DNA of 64,000 bases, taken from Roseibium salinum. Lineage in GTDB: Bacteria; Pseudomonadota; Alphaproteobacteria; Rhizobiales; Stappiaceae. The stretch spans positions 62,001-126,000 of the forward strand of contig NZ_JAPEVI010000001.1 of NCBI RefSeq assembly GCF_026240905.1, written 5' to 3'. Made by a program: the position numbers and the translations under genes. Of this stretch, positions 8,709-16,985 are shown piece after piece (the first letter of the stretch is position 1; the number at the start of each line of letters is the position of its first letter). The notes beneath the pieces were generated by a model. The model did not search any database. It was given only the letters and a program-made list of their open reading frames with translations, and was not told the DNA's origin.

Positions 8709-9326
8709 ATGCAAGTCTCACGTCAACGCGATCAAACCTCCAAAAAAGATCTTCCGCTCAAGGGAGCGGCGGCCCGCACGCATGCACTGATGGTTTCCAC
8801 GGCAACCGAAATGATGCGCAATGGCCTGTCGCCGTCGGTCAGTGAAGTGGCTGAAGAGGCCGGTGTCGCTCGCTCGACCGCCTACAGGTATTTTCCGACC
8901 AGATCCGACATGGTGCGCGCGGTCGTTGCGGAAGCCCTCGGCCCGATCCTGAACTGGGAAGACCGTCTCGACGGTGGCGACCGTGTCGCCTCCCTGTACG
9001 CGACCGCCTTTCCCCGGCTCTACGAGCACGAGGCAACCTTTCGCGCCGCGCTTCGTCAGTCGCTCGAAGTTAATGGGGCGGATGCGACGCTCGGTCGTGG
9101 CCATCGCCGGCAATTGCTCGTCAGCGCGACGCGCGATCTGGATCTCCCCGAAGATCAGGCAACGCGCCTGATCCGCGCGCTGTCTCTGACGTTCGGGGTA
9201 GAGGCGATGGTGGTTCTCAAGGACATTTGGGGGCTGAGTGACGAAGAGGCACAGAAAACGGCGCTGTGGGCGGCGCAGGCGATGATTGAGGCGGCTCGCC
9301 GGGAAACTACAGGGGGCAATGTCTAG
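8709..9326 (+). CDS. TetR family transcriptional regulator
   Basis: This 205-residue protein has an N-terminal TetR helix-turn-helix at about residues 25-72, with VSEVAEEAGVARSTAYRYFPTRSDMVRAVVAE as the recognition region (split here: VSEVAEEAGVARSTAYRY, then FPTRSDMV). The rest is a helical ligand-binding and dimer domain without recognisable specificity. It is divergent from the Tm-1-like operon and probably represses it until a pathway intermediate binds. No strong ribosome site precedes the ATG at 8709 (TATTGGG), so translation may start weakly or further downstream at MVSTATEM. Confidence 0.87.
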   Translation: MQVSRQRDQTSKKDLPLKGAAARTHALMVSTATEMMRNGLSPSVSEVAEEAGVARSTAYRYFPTRSDMVRAVVAEALGPILNWEDRLDGGDRVASLYATAFPRLYEHEATFRAALRQSLEVNGADATLGRGHRRQLLVSATRDLDLPEDQATRLIRALSLTFGVEAMVVLKDIWGLSDEEAQKTALWAAQAMIEAARRETTGGNV

Positions 9327-9492
9327 ATTGTTCAAATCTGGTCGGGCCAGATTGGAGCGCGATGCCGGCAAGCGTGCGAAGCGCACCGTGTCCGATGCAA
9401 CCAATTTGTAATCGGAAAAATTGGTGTCATACTGGGGTATTTTCATAGCTTTGCCAGGTCATGGACTCGGTTGCAATGAAGTAAACATATCC

Positions 9493-9522
9493 TTGACAAC
9501 TTGGCCAGTCTGGTACTACCAA
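9493..9522 (+). promoter_or_regulatory. Promoter with overlapping TGGTNNNACCA operator before the sugar ABC operon
   Basis: TTGACA at 9493-9498 is a consensus -35. TACCAA at 9517-9522 is a poor -10 at 18 bases. Between and over them, TCTGGTACTACCAAA (core TGGTACTACCA, 9511-9521) matches two sites near 19.1-19.3 kb. A repressor bound here would cover the -10. The remaining ~300 bases between tetR and the binding-protein gene (9327-9623) hold nothing else that I recognise. Confidence 0.55.
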
Positions 9523-9623
9523 AATTGTCATCGCGGCGTCGGTGACAGTCAGTCGAAGGAGGAGCAATAGGAGAGGAATCAGCATTTTAAGGCTGCTACG
9601 CAGCAAATTGGGAGGAGACAGAA

Positions 9624-10934
9624 ATGAGAAGATATATCAGCCGGCTATTCGCCGGAGCAGCAGCGCTTGCGCTTTGCGTGCCCGCGGCCTCGGCACAGGA
9701 ACTGACAATTTTTTGGGCGGAGTGGGATCCGGCCAACTACCTGCAGGAACTCGTCAACGAGTATGAAGCCGAAACCGGCGTTGTGGTGACCGTCGAAACC
9801 ACACCCTGGCAGGACTTTCAGACCAAGGCTTTCACGGAATTCAACGCCCGGGGCTCGGCCTACGACATGATCGTTGGCGACAGCCAGTGGCTGGGCGCGG
9901 CATCGGAAGGTGGACACTACGTCGACCTGACGGAGTTCTTCAAGAAGCACGATCTTGGCAATGTAATGGCTCCCGCAACCGTCAAGTACTATGCGGAATA
10001 CCCGGGCAATTCAGGCAAGTTCTGGGCAATCCCGGCAGAAGGCGATGCCGTCGGCTGGTCGTATCGCAAGGACTGGTTCGAAGATCCGGCCGAGATGAAG
10101 GCCTTCGAAGCGAAGTACGGCTATCCGCTTGATGTGCCCAAAACCTGGCAGCAGCTCATTGACATTGCGGAATTTTTCCATCGGCCCGACGAAAACCGTT
10201 ACGGGGTCGCCATCTATACCGACAATTCCTATGACGGGCTGGTGATGGGCGTCGAGAACGCACTGTTCTCCTATGGCGCTGATCTCGGGAACTACGAGAC
10301 CTACGAAGTCGAGGGCATCCTCAATTCGGAGCAGGCGGTTGCGGCTCTGGAAGCCTATCGCCAGCTCTATGAGTATACGCCTCCGGGCTGGTCGAAGACG
10401 TTCTTCGTTGAAAACAATCAGGCGATTACGGAAGGCCTGGCTGCGATGTCGATGAACTACTTCGCCTTTTTTCCGGCTCTGGTGAATCCGGCATCCAACC
10501 CTCATGCGGACGCCACCGGCTTCTTCGCCAATCCGGCAGGTCCGGACGGTGATCAGTTTGCGGCGCTTGGCGGACAGGGCATCTCGATTGTCTCATACTC
10601 GAACAATATCGACGAGAGCTACAAGTTCCTCGAATGGTTCATTCAGGACGACGTGCAGAAGCGGTGGGCCGATCTCGGTGGCTACACGGCCCATGCGGCC
10701 ACTCTCGAAAGCGAAGAGTTCCGCAACGCCACGCCGTATAACGAAGCCTTCTACCAGACGATGTTCAAGGTGAAGGACTTCTGGGCTGTTCCGGAATACG
10801 CGGAGTTGCTGACTGCAGCCAACCGGCGCCTTTACCCCTACGTCGTTGGCGGGGAAGGTACGGCGAAGGAAGCCCTCGATGCGCTCGCAGCGGACTGGGT
10901 GGAAACCTTCAAGAAATATGGCCGCACCGAGTAG
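9624..10934 (+). CDS. Carbohydrate ABC transporter substrate-binding protein (family 1)
   Basis: This is a 436-residue periplasmic binding protein with a clear signal peptide (MRRYISRLFAGAAALALC, cleavage near ASAQE). The body carries ELTIFWAEWDPANY, the family 1 motif YDMIVGDSQW, and IPAEGDAVGWSYRKDWF. It captures a sugar or polyol for the two permeases encoded just downstream. GGGAGGAG lies 6 bases before the ATG. The first gene of the operon is followed by a hairpin and then the permeases, the usual arrangement for producing excess binding protein. Substrate not readable; the neighbouring genes point to a sugar acid or a related sugar. Confidence 0.92.
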   Translation: MRRYISRLFAGAAALALCVPAASAQELTIFWAEWDPANYLQELVNEYEAETGVVVTVETTPWQDFQTKAFTEFNARGSAYDMIVGDSQWLGAASEGGHYVDLTEFFKKHDLGNVMAPATVKYYAEYPGNSGKFWAIPAEGDAVGWSYRKDWFEDPAEMKAFEAKYGYPLDVPKTWQQLIDIAEFFHRPDENRYGVAIYTDNSYDGLVMGVENALFSYGADLGNYETYEVEGILNSEQAVAALEAYRQLYEYTPPGWSKTFFVENNQAITEGLAAMSMNYFAFFPALVNPASNPHADATGFFANPAGPDGDQFAALGGQGISIVSYSNNIDESYKFLEWFIQDDVQKRWADLGGYTAHAATLESEEFRNATPYNEAFYQTMFKVKDFWAVPEYAELLTAANRRLYPYVVGGEGTAKEALDALAADWVETFKKYGRTE

Positions 10935-10957
10935 TCGGCAGATCAACTGACATGGCA

Positions 10958-10978
10958 GCGGGCGCACATTGCGCCCGC
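10958..10978 (+). promoter_or_regulatory. Intercistronic stem-loop between binding protein and permease genes
   Basis: GCGGGCGCA and TGCGCCCGC form a perfect 9-base stem with a 3-base loop, 23 bases after the binding-protein stop. There is no U-run. Such stems after periplasmic binding-protein genes typically protect the upstream message or limit read-through. Confidence 0.6.
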
Positions 10979-11004
10979 CTCACTTAAGCCAAGAAAGTGA
11001 CACC

Positions 11005-11907
11005 GTGACAGAACTAATATCCAGGCTGGAGCCGGACAGCCGCGCTGCATCACGCGGGTTTTCGGACCTCTCGATCCGGAACTTGTTCATCATTCCGACG
11101 ATTGCGTTCCTGATAATATTCAACGTCTTTCCGCTGCTGTATTCGCTCTGGACATCTTTTACGGATTTCCGTGCTTCCACGACAGCGCCGGCCAATTGGA
11201 TCGGCCTCGCCAACTATCGGGAGTTACTCAGCGACCCGTTTATCTGGCGAAACTTCACGATCACCGCAAAATACGTCCTGATATCGGTGACGGGCCAGGT
11301 GGTAGTGGGCTTCGGCTTGGCGATGCTCCTCAATCGCAAGATCCCGCTCAAAGGGCTGATCACGACACTGCTGTTGCTGCCGATGATGCTCTCCATGGCC
11401 GTCGTCGGTCTGTTCTGGAAGCTGCTCTACGATCCGTCCTTCGGAATCATCAATTACTTTCTCGGGCTGGGGAAATTCGAGTGGTTGGCGGACCCGGACG
11501 TGGCGCTATATGCCGTCGCGCTTGTCGACATCTGGATGTGGTCGCCATTCGTGATGTTGCTGTCTCTGGCGGGGCTCTCGGCCGTTCCGAAACATCTCTA
11601 CGAGGCAGCCGAGATCGACAGGGCAGGCCCGTTTTACACATTCTTCCGTATTACGCTGCCGCTGGTCGCGCCGATCCTGATGATCGCGATAATTTTCCGA
11701 ACCATGGAAGCATTCAAGACATTCGACCACGCCTACATTCTGTCGTCGCAACCGACAACCGAATTGATCGCGATCCGTCTCTACAAGATGGCGTTCCTGG
11801 AGTGGCAGACGGGGTTGAGTTCGGCATTAGCCTATATCGTCCTGATCATGGTCGTGGCGATCACCAACATCTACGTGAAGTATCTGAACAAGGCAAAGGC
11901 GCGCTGA
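11005..11907 (+). CDS. Sugar ABC transporter permease (MalF/UgpA type)
   Basis: This inner-membrane permease of 300 residues has six predicted hydrophobic segments, starting with FIIPTIAFLIIFNVFPLLYS. The cytoplasmic EAA loop that contacts the ATPase reads EAAEIDRAGPFYTFFRITLP near residue 205. The GTG start at 11005 (VTELIS) is preferred because AAGAAAG lies 7 bases upstream; an upstream TTG would run into the intercistronic hairpin. It is followed one base later by the partner permease. Confidence 0.9.
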   Translation: MTELISRLEPDSRAASRGFSDLSIRNLFIIPTIAFLIIFNVFPLLYSLWTSFTDFRASTTAPANWIGLANYRELLSDPFIWRNFTITAKYVLISVTGQVVVGFGLAMLLNRKIPLKGLITTLLLLPMMLSMAVVGLFWKLLYDPSFGIINYFLGLGKFEWLADPDVALYAVALVDIWMWSPFVMLLSLAGLSAVPKHLYEAAEIDRAGPFYTFFRITLPLVAPILMIAIIFRTMEAFKTFDHAYILSSQPTTELIAIRLYKMAFLEWQTGLSSALAYIVLIMVVAITNIYVKYLNKAKAR

Positions 11908-11908
11908 G

Positions 11909-12871
11909 ATGGCCGAAATCAAAACCAAGGGCGAAGTTGCTCTCAATCGGGTGGCAATCGTCGCGGTATTGGTCGCGCTCATGATCATGCTGATGCCGAT
12001 CTACTGGATCGCGTCAACCGCCTTCAAACCACGCAGCCTCGCCACCACTGTCCCACCGACGGTGGTGTTCGAGCCCACATTGACGCCGTTCGCCAAGCTT
12101 TTCACAAAGCGTTCGCAGCTACGCCAACCGGTCGAGGAAGATGTCTACGAAGCCGCGCCCTGGTGGGAGCAGCTGATCTATGACGACGGCGAACAGGTCG
12201 TGAAAAATCGAAAGACCGGAGCGATCACCTCGTCCGGTTACTGGGACCGCTACAAGAACTCACTGATTGTCTCGATTATCTCGACGTTCCTGGCGGTCTC
12301 GATGGGCACGCTCACCGCCTACGGATTTTCGCGCTTCAAGGTGAAGGGCGAGCAGGACTGGCTGTTCTTCATTCTCAGTACGAGAATGCTGCCTCCAGTG
12401 GTCGTCGCCATTCCGATGTTCCTGATGTACCGAACGGTCGGCCTGTATGACACGCATCTCGGCCTGATCATCCTCTATACCGCCTTCAACCTGTCGTTCG
12501 CGGTGTGGATCATGAAGGGGTTCATCGATGAGATTCCCAAGGAATACGAGGAGGCAGCGCTGGTCGACGGCTACACGCGGCTGCAGGCGTTCTTCAAGAT
12601 CGTGCTTCCGGAAGCCCTGACGGGCATCGCAGCCACGGCCGTGTTCTGCTTCATTATAGCCTGGAACGAATACGCCTTCGCGCTGATGATGACGTCCCGC
12701 AATGCGCAGACGGCTCCGCCTTACATCCCGTCGCAGGTAGGCTCCGGCCTTCCCGACTGGAGCGTAATCGCCGCCGGTGCGTTTCTGTTCCTGCTTCCTG
12801 TCGCCATCTTCACGTTTCTCCTTCGCAATCACTTGCTGAGGGGCATGTCCTTCGGAGCAATCCGCAAATGA
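11909..12871 (+). CDS. Sugar ABC transporter permease (MalG/UgpE type)
   Basis: This is a 320-residue partner permease. It has a first membrane helix (VAIVAVLVALMIMLMPIYWI), a long periplasmic loop to about residue 115, then five further helices. The EAA loop reads EEAALVDGYTRLQAFFKIVLP. The first periplasmic loop is longer than in many MalG proteins and includes an acidic PWWEQLIYDDGEQ stretch. The stop overlaps the next ATG by four bases (ATGA). It pairs with the permease just upstream. Confidence 0.9.
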   Translation: MAEIKTKGEVALNRVAIVAVLVALMIMLMPIYWIASTAFKPRSLATTVPPTVVFEPTLTPFAKLFTKRSQLRQPVEEDVYEAAPWWEQLIYDDGEQVVKNRKTGAITSSGYWDRYKNSLIVSIISTFLAVSMGTLTAYGFSRFKVKGEQDWLFFILSTRMLPPVVVAIPMFLMYRTVGLYDTHLGLIILYTAFNLSFAVWIMKGFIDEIPKEYEEAALVDGYTRLQAFFKIVLPEALTGIAATAVFCFIIAWNEYAFALMMTSRNAQTAPPYIPSQVGSGLPDWSVIAAGAFLFLLPVAIFTFLLRNHLLRGMSFGAIRK

Positions 12872-13080
12872 CCTTTCGCGAACTGAACTCGCAATATCTT
12901 GAGCCTTCCGCGCAGTGGGTGATGATCGGCGGCCTGGTGTGTCTTTGCCAGCCGTGGGTCGAGATCCTGCACCGTTACGGGCTGACGATCACCATTCTCG
13001 GGCTGATCGCATTTCTCGTAACCAGTCACATCCCGCCCGAACCCGAGGCTGAGGAAGAGGAAGAGGAAGAACTCATCTGA
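12868..13080 (+). CDS. Small membrane protein with polyglutamate tail, in sugar ABC operon
   Basis: This is a 70-residue protein with two hydrophobic segments (WVMIGGLVCLCQPWVEI and GLTITILGLIAFLVTS) and a C-terminal tail rich in glutamate (residues 57-68). It is locked into the operon: its ATG overlaps the permease stop and its stop overlaps the ATPase ATG. Small two-helix proteins are known next to permeases of glycerol-type ABC importers (DUF2160-like), which also use two ATPases as here. I infer an accessory transporter subunit. No motif proves it. Confidence 0.75.
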   Translation: MTFRELNSQYLEPSAQWVMIGGLVCLCQPWVEILHRYGLTITILGLIAFLVTSHIPPEPEAEEEEEEELI

Positions 13081-14171
13081 TGGCGCGGATCGAACTTAAT
13101 AACGTACAAAAATTCTTCGGCCCCGTTCAGGTGCTCAAGGATGTAAATCTCGTCATCGAGGACGGCGAATTCGTCGTGATGCTCGGGCAGTCCGGCTGCG
13201 GCAAGACCACCACACTGCGCGCGATAGCCGGTCTGGAAACAGTATCCTCCGGCACCATCACGATCGACGGCAGGGAGGTCCAGGACCTCAAGGCCGCTGA
13301 CCGCGACATCGCCTTCGTTTTCCAGTCCTTTTCGCTCTACCCACACATGACGGTCGAGGAAAACATCGCCTTTCCCCTTCGAGCCGTGCGCAGCAAACAG
13401 GCGGAACGGAAAGCCGAAGTGAAGGAGGTCGCCAGGTTCCTTGGAATCGAGCAACTTCTGTCGCGCCGGCCGTCGGCCCTTTCGGGCGGTGACATGCAGC
13501 GCGTCGCCATTGGCCGGGCGCTGGTTCGGCGGCCGAAAGCTCTTCTCATGGACGAACCGATCGGTGCGCTCGATGCGAAGCTGCGCGAACAGATGCGCGC
13601 CGAGATCAAGCGGCTTCACATTGCGCGGGAATCGACCAGCGTCTACGTGACCCACGATCAGGTCGAGGCAATGTCGCTGGCGGACCGCATCGTCGTCATG
13701 CATGACGGCTTGCTTCAGCAGGTCGGCGCACCCGACGAAGTCTACCTTCATCCGGCCAACCTTTTTGTCGCGCAGTTCGTCGGGTCTCCGGTCATGAACG
13801 TTGCGGATGTGACGGTCGAAGGGGCAGGCACCGATACGCTGCTTCGTATTGGAGGCTCGGATGGGTTCCCGGTGCCCCCTGAAACGGTATCGCACCTGAA
13901 CGGAGCGCCCACCAAACTTGGCGTTCGGCCCGAAGCCGTGATGCTCTCTCACGATCCGAAGGACGGGTACATAGAAACACAGGTAACGAACGTCGAGCCG
14001 CTCGGAAGTCACGATATCGTCGATGTCCGCGTTGGAGAACAAACGTTGCGTGCCCGGAGTGAATCGGGATTCACCGGAGGGGAAGGCCAAAATGTCTGGG
14101 TCGCACTAGATCCGCATCGCGCACATTTCTTTAACGCCGAAACCGGAAACGCGATGAGGAGAACCGTCTGA
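13080..14171 (+). CDS. ABC transporter ATP-binding protein (MalK/UgpC type), first of two
   Basis: This 363-residue ATPase has Walker A GQSGCGKTT, a Q-loop in FVFQSFSLYPHMT, signature LSGGDMQRVAIGRAL, Walker B ALLMDEPIGALDAKLR, and the H-loop VYVTHDQVEA. A C-terminal regulatory (TOBE-type) domain follows from about residue 240. The signature has DM where most MalK proteins have QR. With the second ATPase (14171) it probably forms a heterodimer energising the two permeases. Both neighbours overlap by one base. Confidence 0.92.
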   Translation: MARIELNNVQKFFGPVQVLKDVNLVIEDGEFVVMLGQSGCGKTTTLRAIAGLETVSSGTITIDGREVQDLKAADRDIAFVFQSFSLYPHMTVEENIAFPLRAVRSKQAERKAEVKEVARFLGIEQLLSRRPSALSGGDMQRVAIGRALVRRPKALLMDEPIGALDAKLREQMRAEIKRLHIARESTSVYVTHDQVEAMSLADRIVVMHDGLLQQVGAPDEVYLHPANLFVAQFVGSPVMNVADVTVEGAGTDTLLRIGGSDGFPVPPETVSHLNGAPTKLGVRPEAVMLSHDPKDGYIETQVTNVEPLGSHDIVDVRVGEQTLRARSESGFTGGEGQNVWVALDPHRAHFFNAETGNAMRRTV

Positions 14172-15229
14172 TGGCGCGAATTGAACTTCAAAACGTCACG
14201 AAGCGCTATGGCGGCACACGCGCCCTCAAGGATCTCAGCCTGACCGTTGAGGATGGCGAGTTTTTCGTCCTTCTCGGACGAACCGGTGCTGGCAAGACCA
14301 CAACGCTGAGGATCATGGCCGGGCTCGAAAAACCGGACGAGGGTAATGTCTATATCAGCGATACCGATGTGACTGGCTGGAGTGTCGCCGAGCGCGACGT
14401 CGCGCTCGTCCTTCAGCAATATTCGCTTTATCCGCGTCTGTCGGTCCGTGGGAACCTGGAGTTCCCGCTGCGCCCGAAAGTGCGCAACATGAATGCAGAG
14501 GAAATCGCGCGCCGCGTGGACCGTGCGGCAAAAACGTTGCAGATCACGCACCTGCTCGATCGCAAGGTCGAGCGCCTGTCGGGCGGCGAGATGCAGCGTG
14601 TCTCAATCGGGCGTGCCATTGTGCGCGACCCGCGCGTGTTTCTCATGGACGAGCCGCTTTCGGCGCTCGATGCGAAGTTACGGGAGTCGCTCCGGGTCGA
14701 ACTCAAGAAGTTGCACCAGGATCTCGGCGCAACGTTCCTGTTCGTGACGCATGACCAGGTCGAGGCCATGTCGATGGGCGACAAGATCGGGGTTCTGAGA
14801 AGCGGACGTCTGGTCCAGGTCGGCACGCCATCTGAAATCTACGAACGACCGCTGAACACGTTTGTTGCGCGGTCCGTCGGAACGCCGCCGATGAACCTGA
14901 TCGAAGGCCGGCTCCAGGGAGACAGCGCTCGTGTGAGTGACTTCAGCCTGCCGGTGTCATCTCCGGCAAACTTGGAGCAGAAAGTCACTTTCGGGGTCAG
15001 GCCCGAGAATCTGATTATCGAATCCGGAGCCCCGGCTGAAGCACGTGTTTTCGATATTGAGGACCAGGGCGTCATCAAGATCCTGGCCCTGGACATGGGA
15101 GACACGAGGCTGCACGCCACTGTCCCGGCAGGCACACGTATCGATCGGGACGAAGTCGTCCGTTTCGGGTGGAAGCCCGAGCGCGTACTCTCGTTCGATC
15201 CGGAAACGGGACGGGACCTGGCGGTCTAA
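14171..15229 (+). CDS. ABC transporter ATP-binding protein (MalK/UgpC type), second of two
   Basis: This 352-residue ATPase is similar in layout to its upstream neighbour. It has Walker A GRTGAGKTT, Q-loop LVLQQYSLYPRLS, signature LSGGEMQRVSIGRAI, Walker B VFLMDEPLSALDAKLR, and the switch FLFVTHDQVEAMS, with a C-terminal TOBE-like domain. Two MalK-type genes in one operon suggest a heterodimeric ATPase, as in the GlpST pair of rhizobial glycerol importers. It is the last gene of the operon and is convergent with the hydroxyacid dehydrogenase gene. Confidence 0.92.
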   Translation: MARIELQNVTKRYGGTRALKDLSLTVEDGEFFVLLGRTGAGKTTTLRIMAGLEKPDEGNVYISDTDVTGWSVAERDVALVLQQYSLYPRLSVRGNLEFPLRPKVRNMNAEEIARRVDRAAKTLQITHLLDRKVERLSGGEMQRVSIGRAIVRDPRVFLMDEPLSALDAKLRESLRVELKKLHQDLGATFLFVTHDQVEAMSMGDKIGVLRSGRLVQVGTPSEIYERPLNTFVARSVGTPPMNLIEGRLQGDSARVSDFSLPVSSPANLEQKVTFGVRPENLIIESGAPAEARVFDIEDQGVIKILALDMGDTRLHATVPAGTRIDRDEVVRFGWKPERVLSFDPETGRDLAV

Positions 15230-15262
15230 AGCGCTCCAATCTGGACGGAAAATAATCTGTGG

Positions 15263-15282
15263 CAGGGTCTCATGAGGCCCTG
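15263..15282. terminator. Inverted repeat between convergent operons
   Basis: CAGGGTCTCATGAGGCCCTG is nearly self-complementary (one mismatched pair each side of CTCATGAG) and lies midway in the 69-base gap between convergent genes. It may stop both transcripts. There is no U-run. Confidence 0.4.
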
Positions 15283-15298
15283 TTCCCAGACCGCCGGT

Positions 15299-16276
15299 TT
15301 AGACAAACCTCTTGCGATAGAGATCAAGCGCTTCCGGATTGACGAGATTCTCAGGCAGATCGCCGGCCGCGATGCGCCGGATTTCAGCGGCCACAACCTG
15401 ACCCATGCGCAGCATGCTCTCTTCGGTTATGCCGGCCATGTGCGGCGTCAGAATTACATTCCTCAGATCGAACAGCCGGTGACTGTTCGGCAGTGGCTGG
15501 TGATCGAAAACGTCGATCGCAGCGCCACTGAGATGGCCGCTTTCGATCGCATCGATCAAGGCGTCTTCAACCACGACCGGACCACGCGCGACATTGATCA
15601 GCAACGCGCCGGGCTTTAGCCGCATGAGCGCAGCGGCGTCAATCAAGCCACGAGTCTGCTCGGTGAGAGGGCAGCACAACACGAGGACGTCGGCGGTGCC
15701 GAGTACTTGATCCAGCGACATCGCCCGAACGCTCTGCGGAACACTGTCAGGCCGGCGCGTGTGGCAGATTACCTCCATCCCGAAACCGTGTTGGGCCATC
15801 CCTGCCAGTTTCCTGCCGACATTGCCCATGCCGACGATGCCGATTGTCTTGCCGGTCAGTTCGCGTCCATGGTCCGCATGGGCGCGGCCCTCGACCCACC
15901 CGCGCGCTCGCAGATCGTCGTTTACGTTTGGGTATCTTCGCAAGAGCGCCAGTGCCGACCAGATGACGTGTTCCGCCACGGTGATCGCGTTGGCGCCTGG
16001 AACGTTGGCGACAAGAACGCCTGCCCGGGTGGCCGTTTCGACCGGGATCATGTCGAGACCGGCGCCATGCCGAACCAAAGCCCGCAGCCCTTTTTCGCGT
16101 TCAATGACTTCCGGCGGTATCGGGGCTCTTACGACGATCAGTTCGGCGCCTTCGCTTTCAGACGAAATCGCCTTGGCTGAGGGCGCGCTGGCGACGCGGT
16201 AGTCACCGATAGCGGACAGCGCATCGGTTACTTCCGGGTGCAGGGGATGGGTCGAAAATATCATCAGTCCGGCCAT
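15299..16276 (-). CDS. D-isomer-specific 2-hydroxyacid dehydrogenase family protein
   Basis: This 325-residue NAD(P)-dependent dehydrogenase has dinucleotide motif GIVGMGNVGRKLA and substrate-side RHGAGLDMIPV. Catalytic Arg is in NVARGPVVV and catalytic His in LTPHMAG. The third member of the usual Arg-Glu-His triad is altered: the family normally reads DVF..EP, here DVFDHQPLP with Gln for Glu. It would interconvert a 2-keto acid and a 2-hydroxy acid in the cytoplasm, perhaps the end product of sugar-acid dehydration. It starts directly after the GntR stop codon and is the last gene of the leftward operon. Confidence 0.88.
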   Translation of the reverse strand: MAGLMIFSTHPLHPEVTDALSAIGDYRVASAPSAKAISSESEGAELIVVRAPIPPEVIEREKGLRALVRHGAGLDMIPVETATRAGVLVANVPGANAITVAEHVIWSALALLRRYPNVNDDLRARGWVEGRAHADHGRELTGKTIGIVGMGNVGRKLAGMAQHGFGMEVICHTRRPDSVPQSVRAMSLDQVLGTADVLVLCCPLTEQTRGLIDAAALMRLKPGALLINVARGPVVVEDALIDAIESGHLSGAAIDVFDHQPLPNSHRLFDLRNVILTPHMAGITEESMLRMGQVVAAEIRRIAAGDLPENLVNPEALDLYRKRFV

Positions 16277-16969
16277 TCATTCAGACGGATCGGCGGGTTC
16301 CAGGAGCTCGGTCCAGTAGCTCATCGCGCCCCGGAGATGCGACACCATGAGCGCTGAAGCCAGCGCCGCGTCCCGATTCACAAGCGCATCATAGATCTGC
16401 TTGTGCTCCGCGTGGGATTTTCGATTGCGTTCCGGACTTCGGAAATAGATCTGCAACCGTTTCTCTCCGATCTCATAGAACGCAGTACAGATATTGAGAA
16501 ACATCGTGTTCTGGGTAGCCTTTACGATTTCCAGATGGAATTCTTGATCCAGTCCGTCGAGGCCTTCACCGTCGCTGATGCGTTTCTCGGACCGGTCAAG
16601 AATATCGCGCAGGCGATCGAAATTCTGTTCGTCCGCGCGCACGGCCGCCAGTTCGGCGGCCTTGATCTCGTGGATCTTACGCACCTCCACCGCCTCGTAG
16701 ATTTGGCGGTTTTCCAGCGGCAGGCCGGTGCGTGCAAAGAAGGCCATGGCCTCGATGCCCGTTCGATCCACATTGACATAAATGCCGGATTTGGCGCGGC
16801 GCTCAATCACCTGCAGCGCTTCCAGGATCGCCAGCGCCTCGCGGACCTGACCCCGACTGACCGAGAAATGCTCGGCCAGGTCGCGTTCCGAGGGCGCTTT
16901 GCCCCCGGTGGTCCGCGCGCACGCCAGAAGATGGGCGGCTATCGCTGGAAGTATTTCCTGTCCTTGCAT
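16277..16969 (-). CDS. GntR family transcriptional regulator, FCD type
   Basis: This 230-residue regulator has an N-terminal winged helix (residues ~20-75) containing LAEHFSVSRGQVREALAILE, and a C-terminal all-helical FCD domain with metal-ligand histidines in DQEFHLEIV, SHAEHKQIYDAL and MVSHLRGAM. FCD regulators bind sugar acids or other organic acids. It is in the operon it probably controls. FadR-type operators have the form TGGTNNNACCA, and three such palindromes occur at this locus, including one at this operon's own promoter. That fits autoregulated repression relieved by a pathway acid (inference). Confidence 0.9.
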   Translation of the reverse strand: MQGQEILPAIAAHLLACARTTGGKAPSERDLAEHFSVSRGQVREALAILEALQVIERRAKSGIYVNVDRTGIEAMAFFARTGLPLENRQIYEAVEVRKIHEIKAAELAAVRADEQNFDRLRDILDRSEKRISDGEGLDGLDQEFHLEIVKATQNTMFLNICTAFYEIGEKRLQIYFRSPERNRKSHAEHKQIYDALVNRDAALASALMVSHLRGAMSYWTELLEPADPSE

Positions 16970-16985
16970 GGTCTGTTCGCTCTCG

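Noticed and set aside
13026..14090. 354-residue minus-strand frame opposite the first ATPase
   Set aside because: It lies antisense to an ATPase with all ABC motifs and has none of its own.
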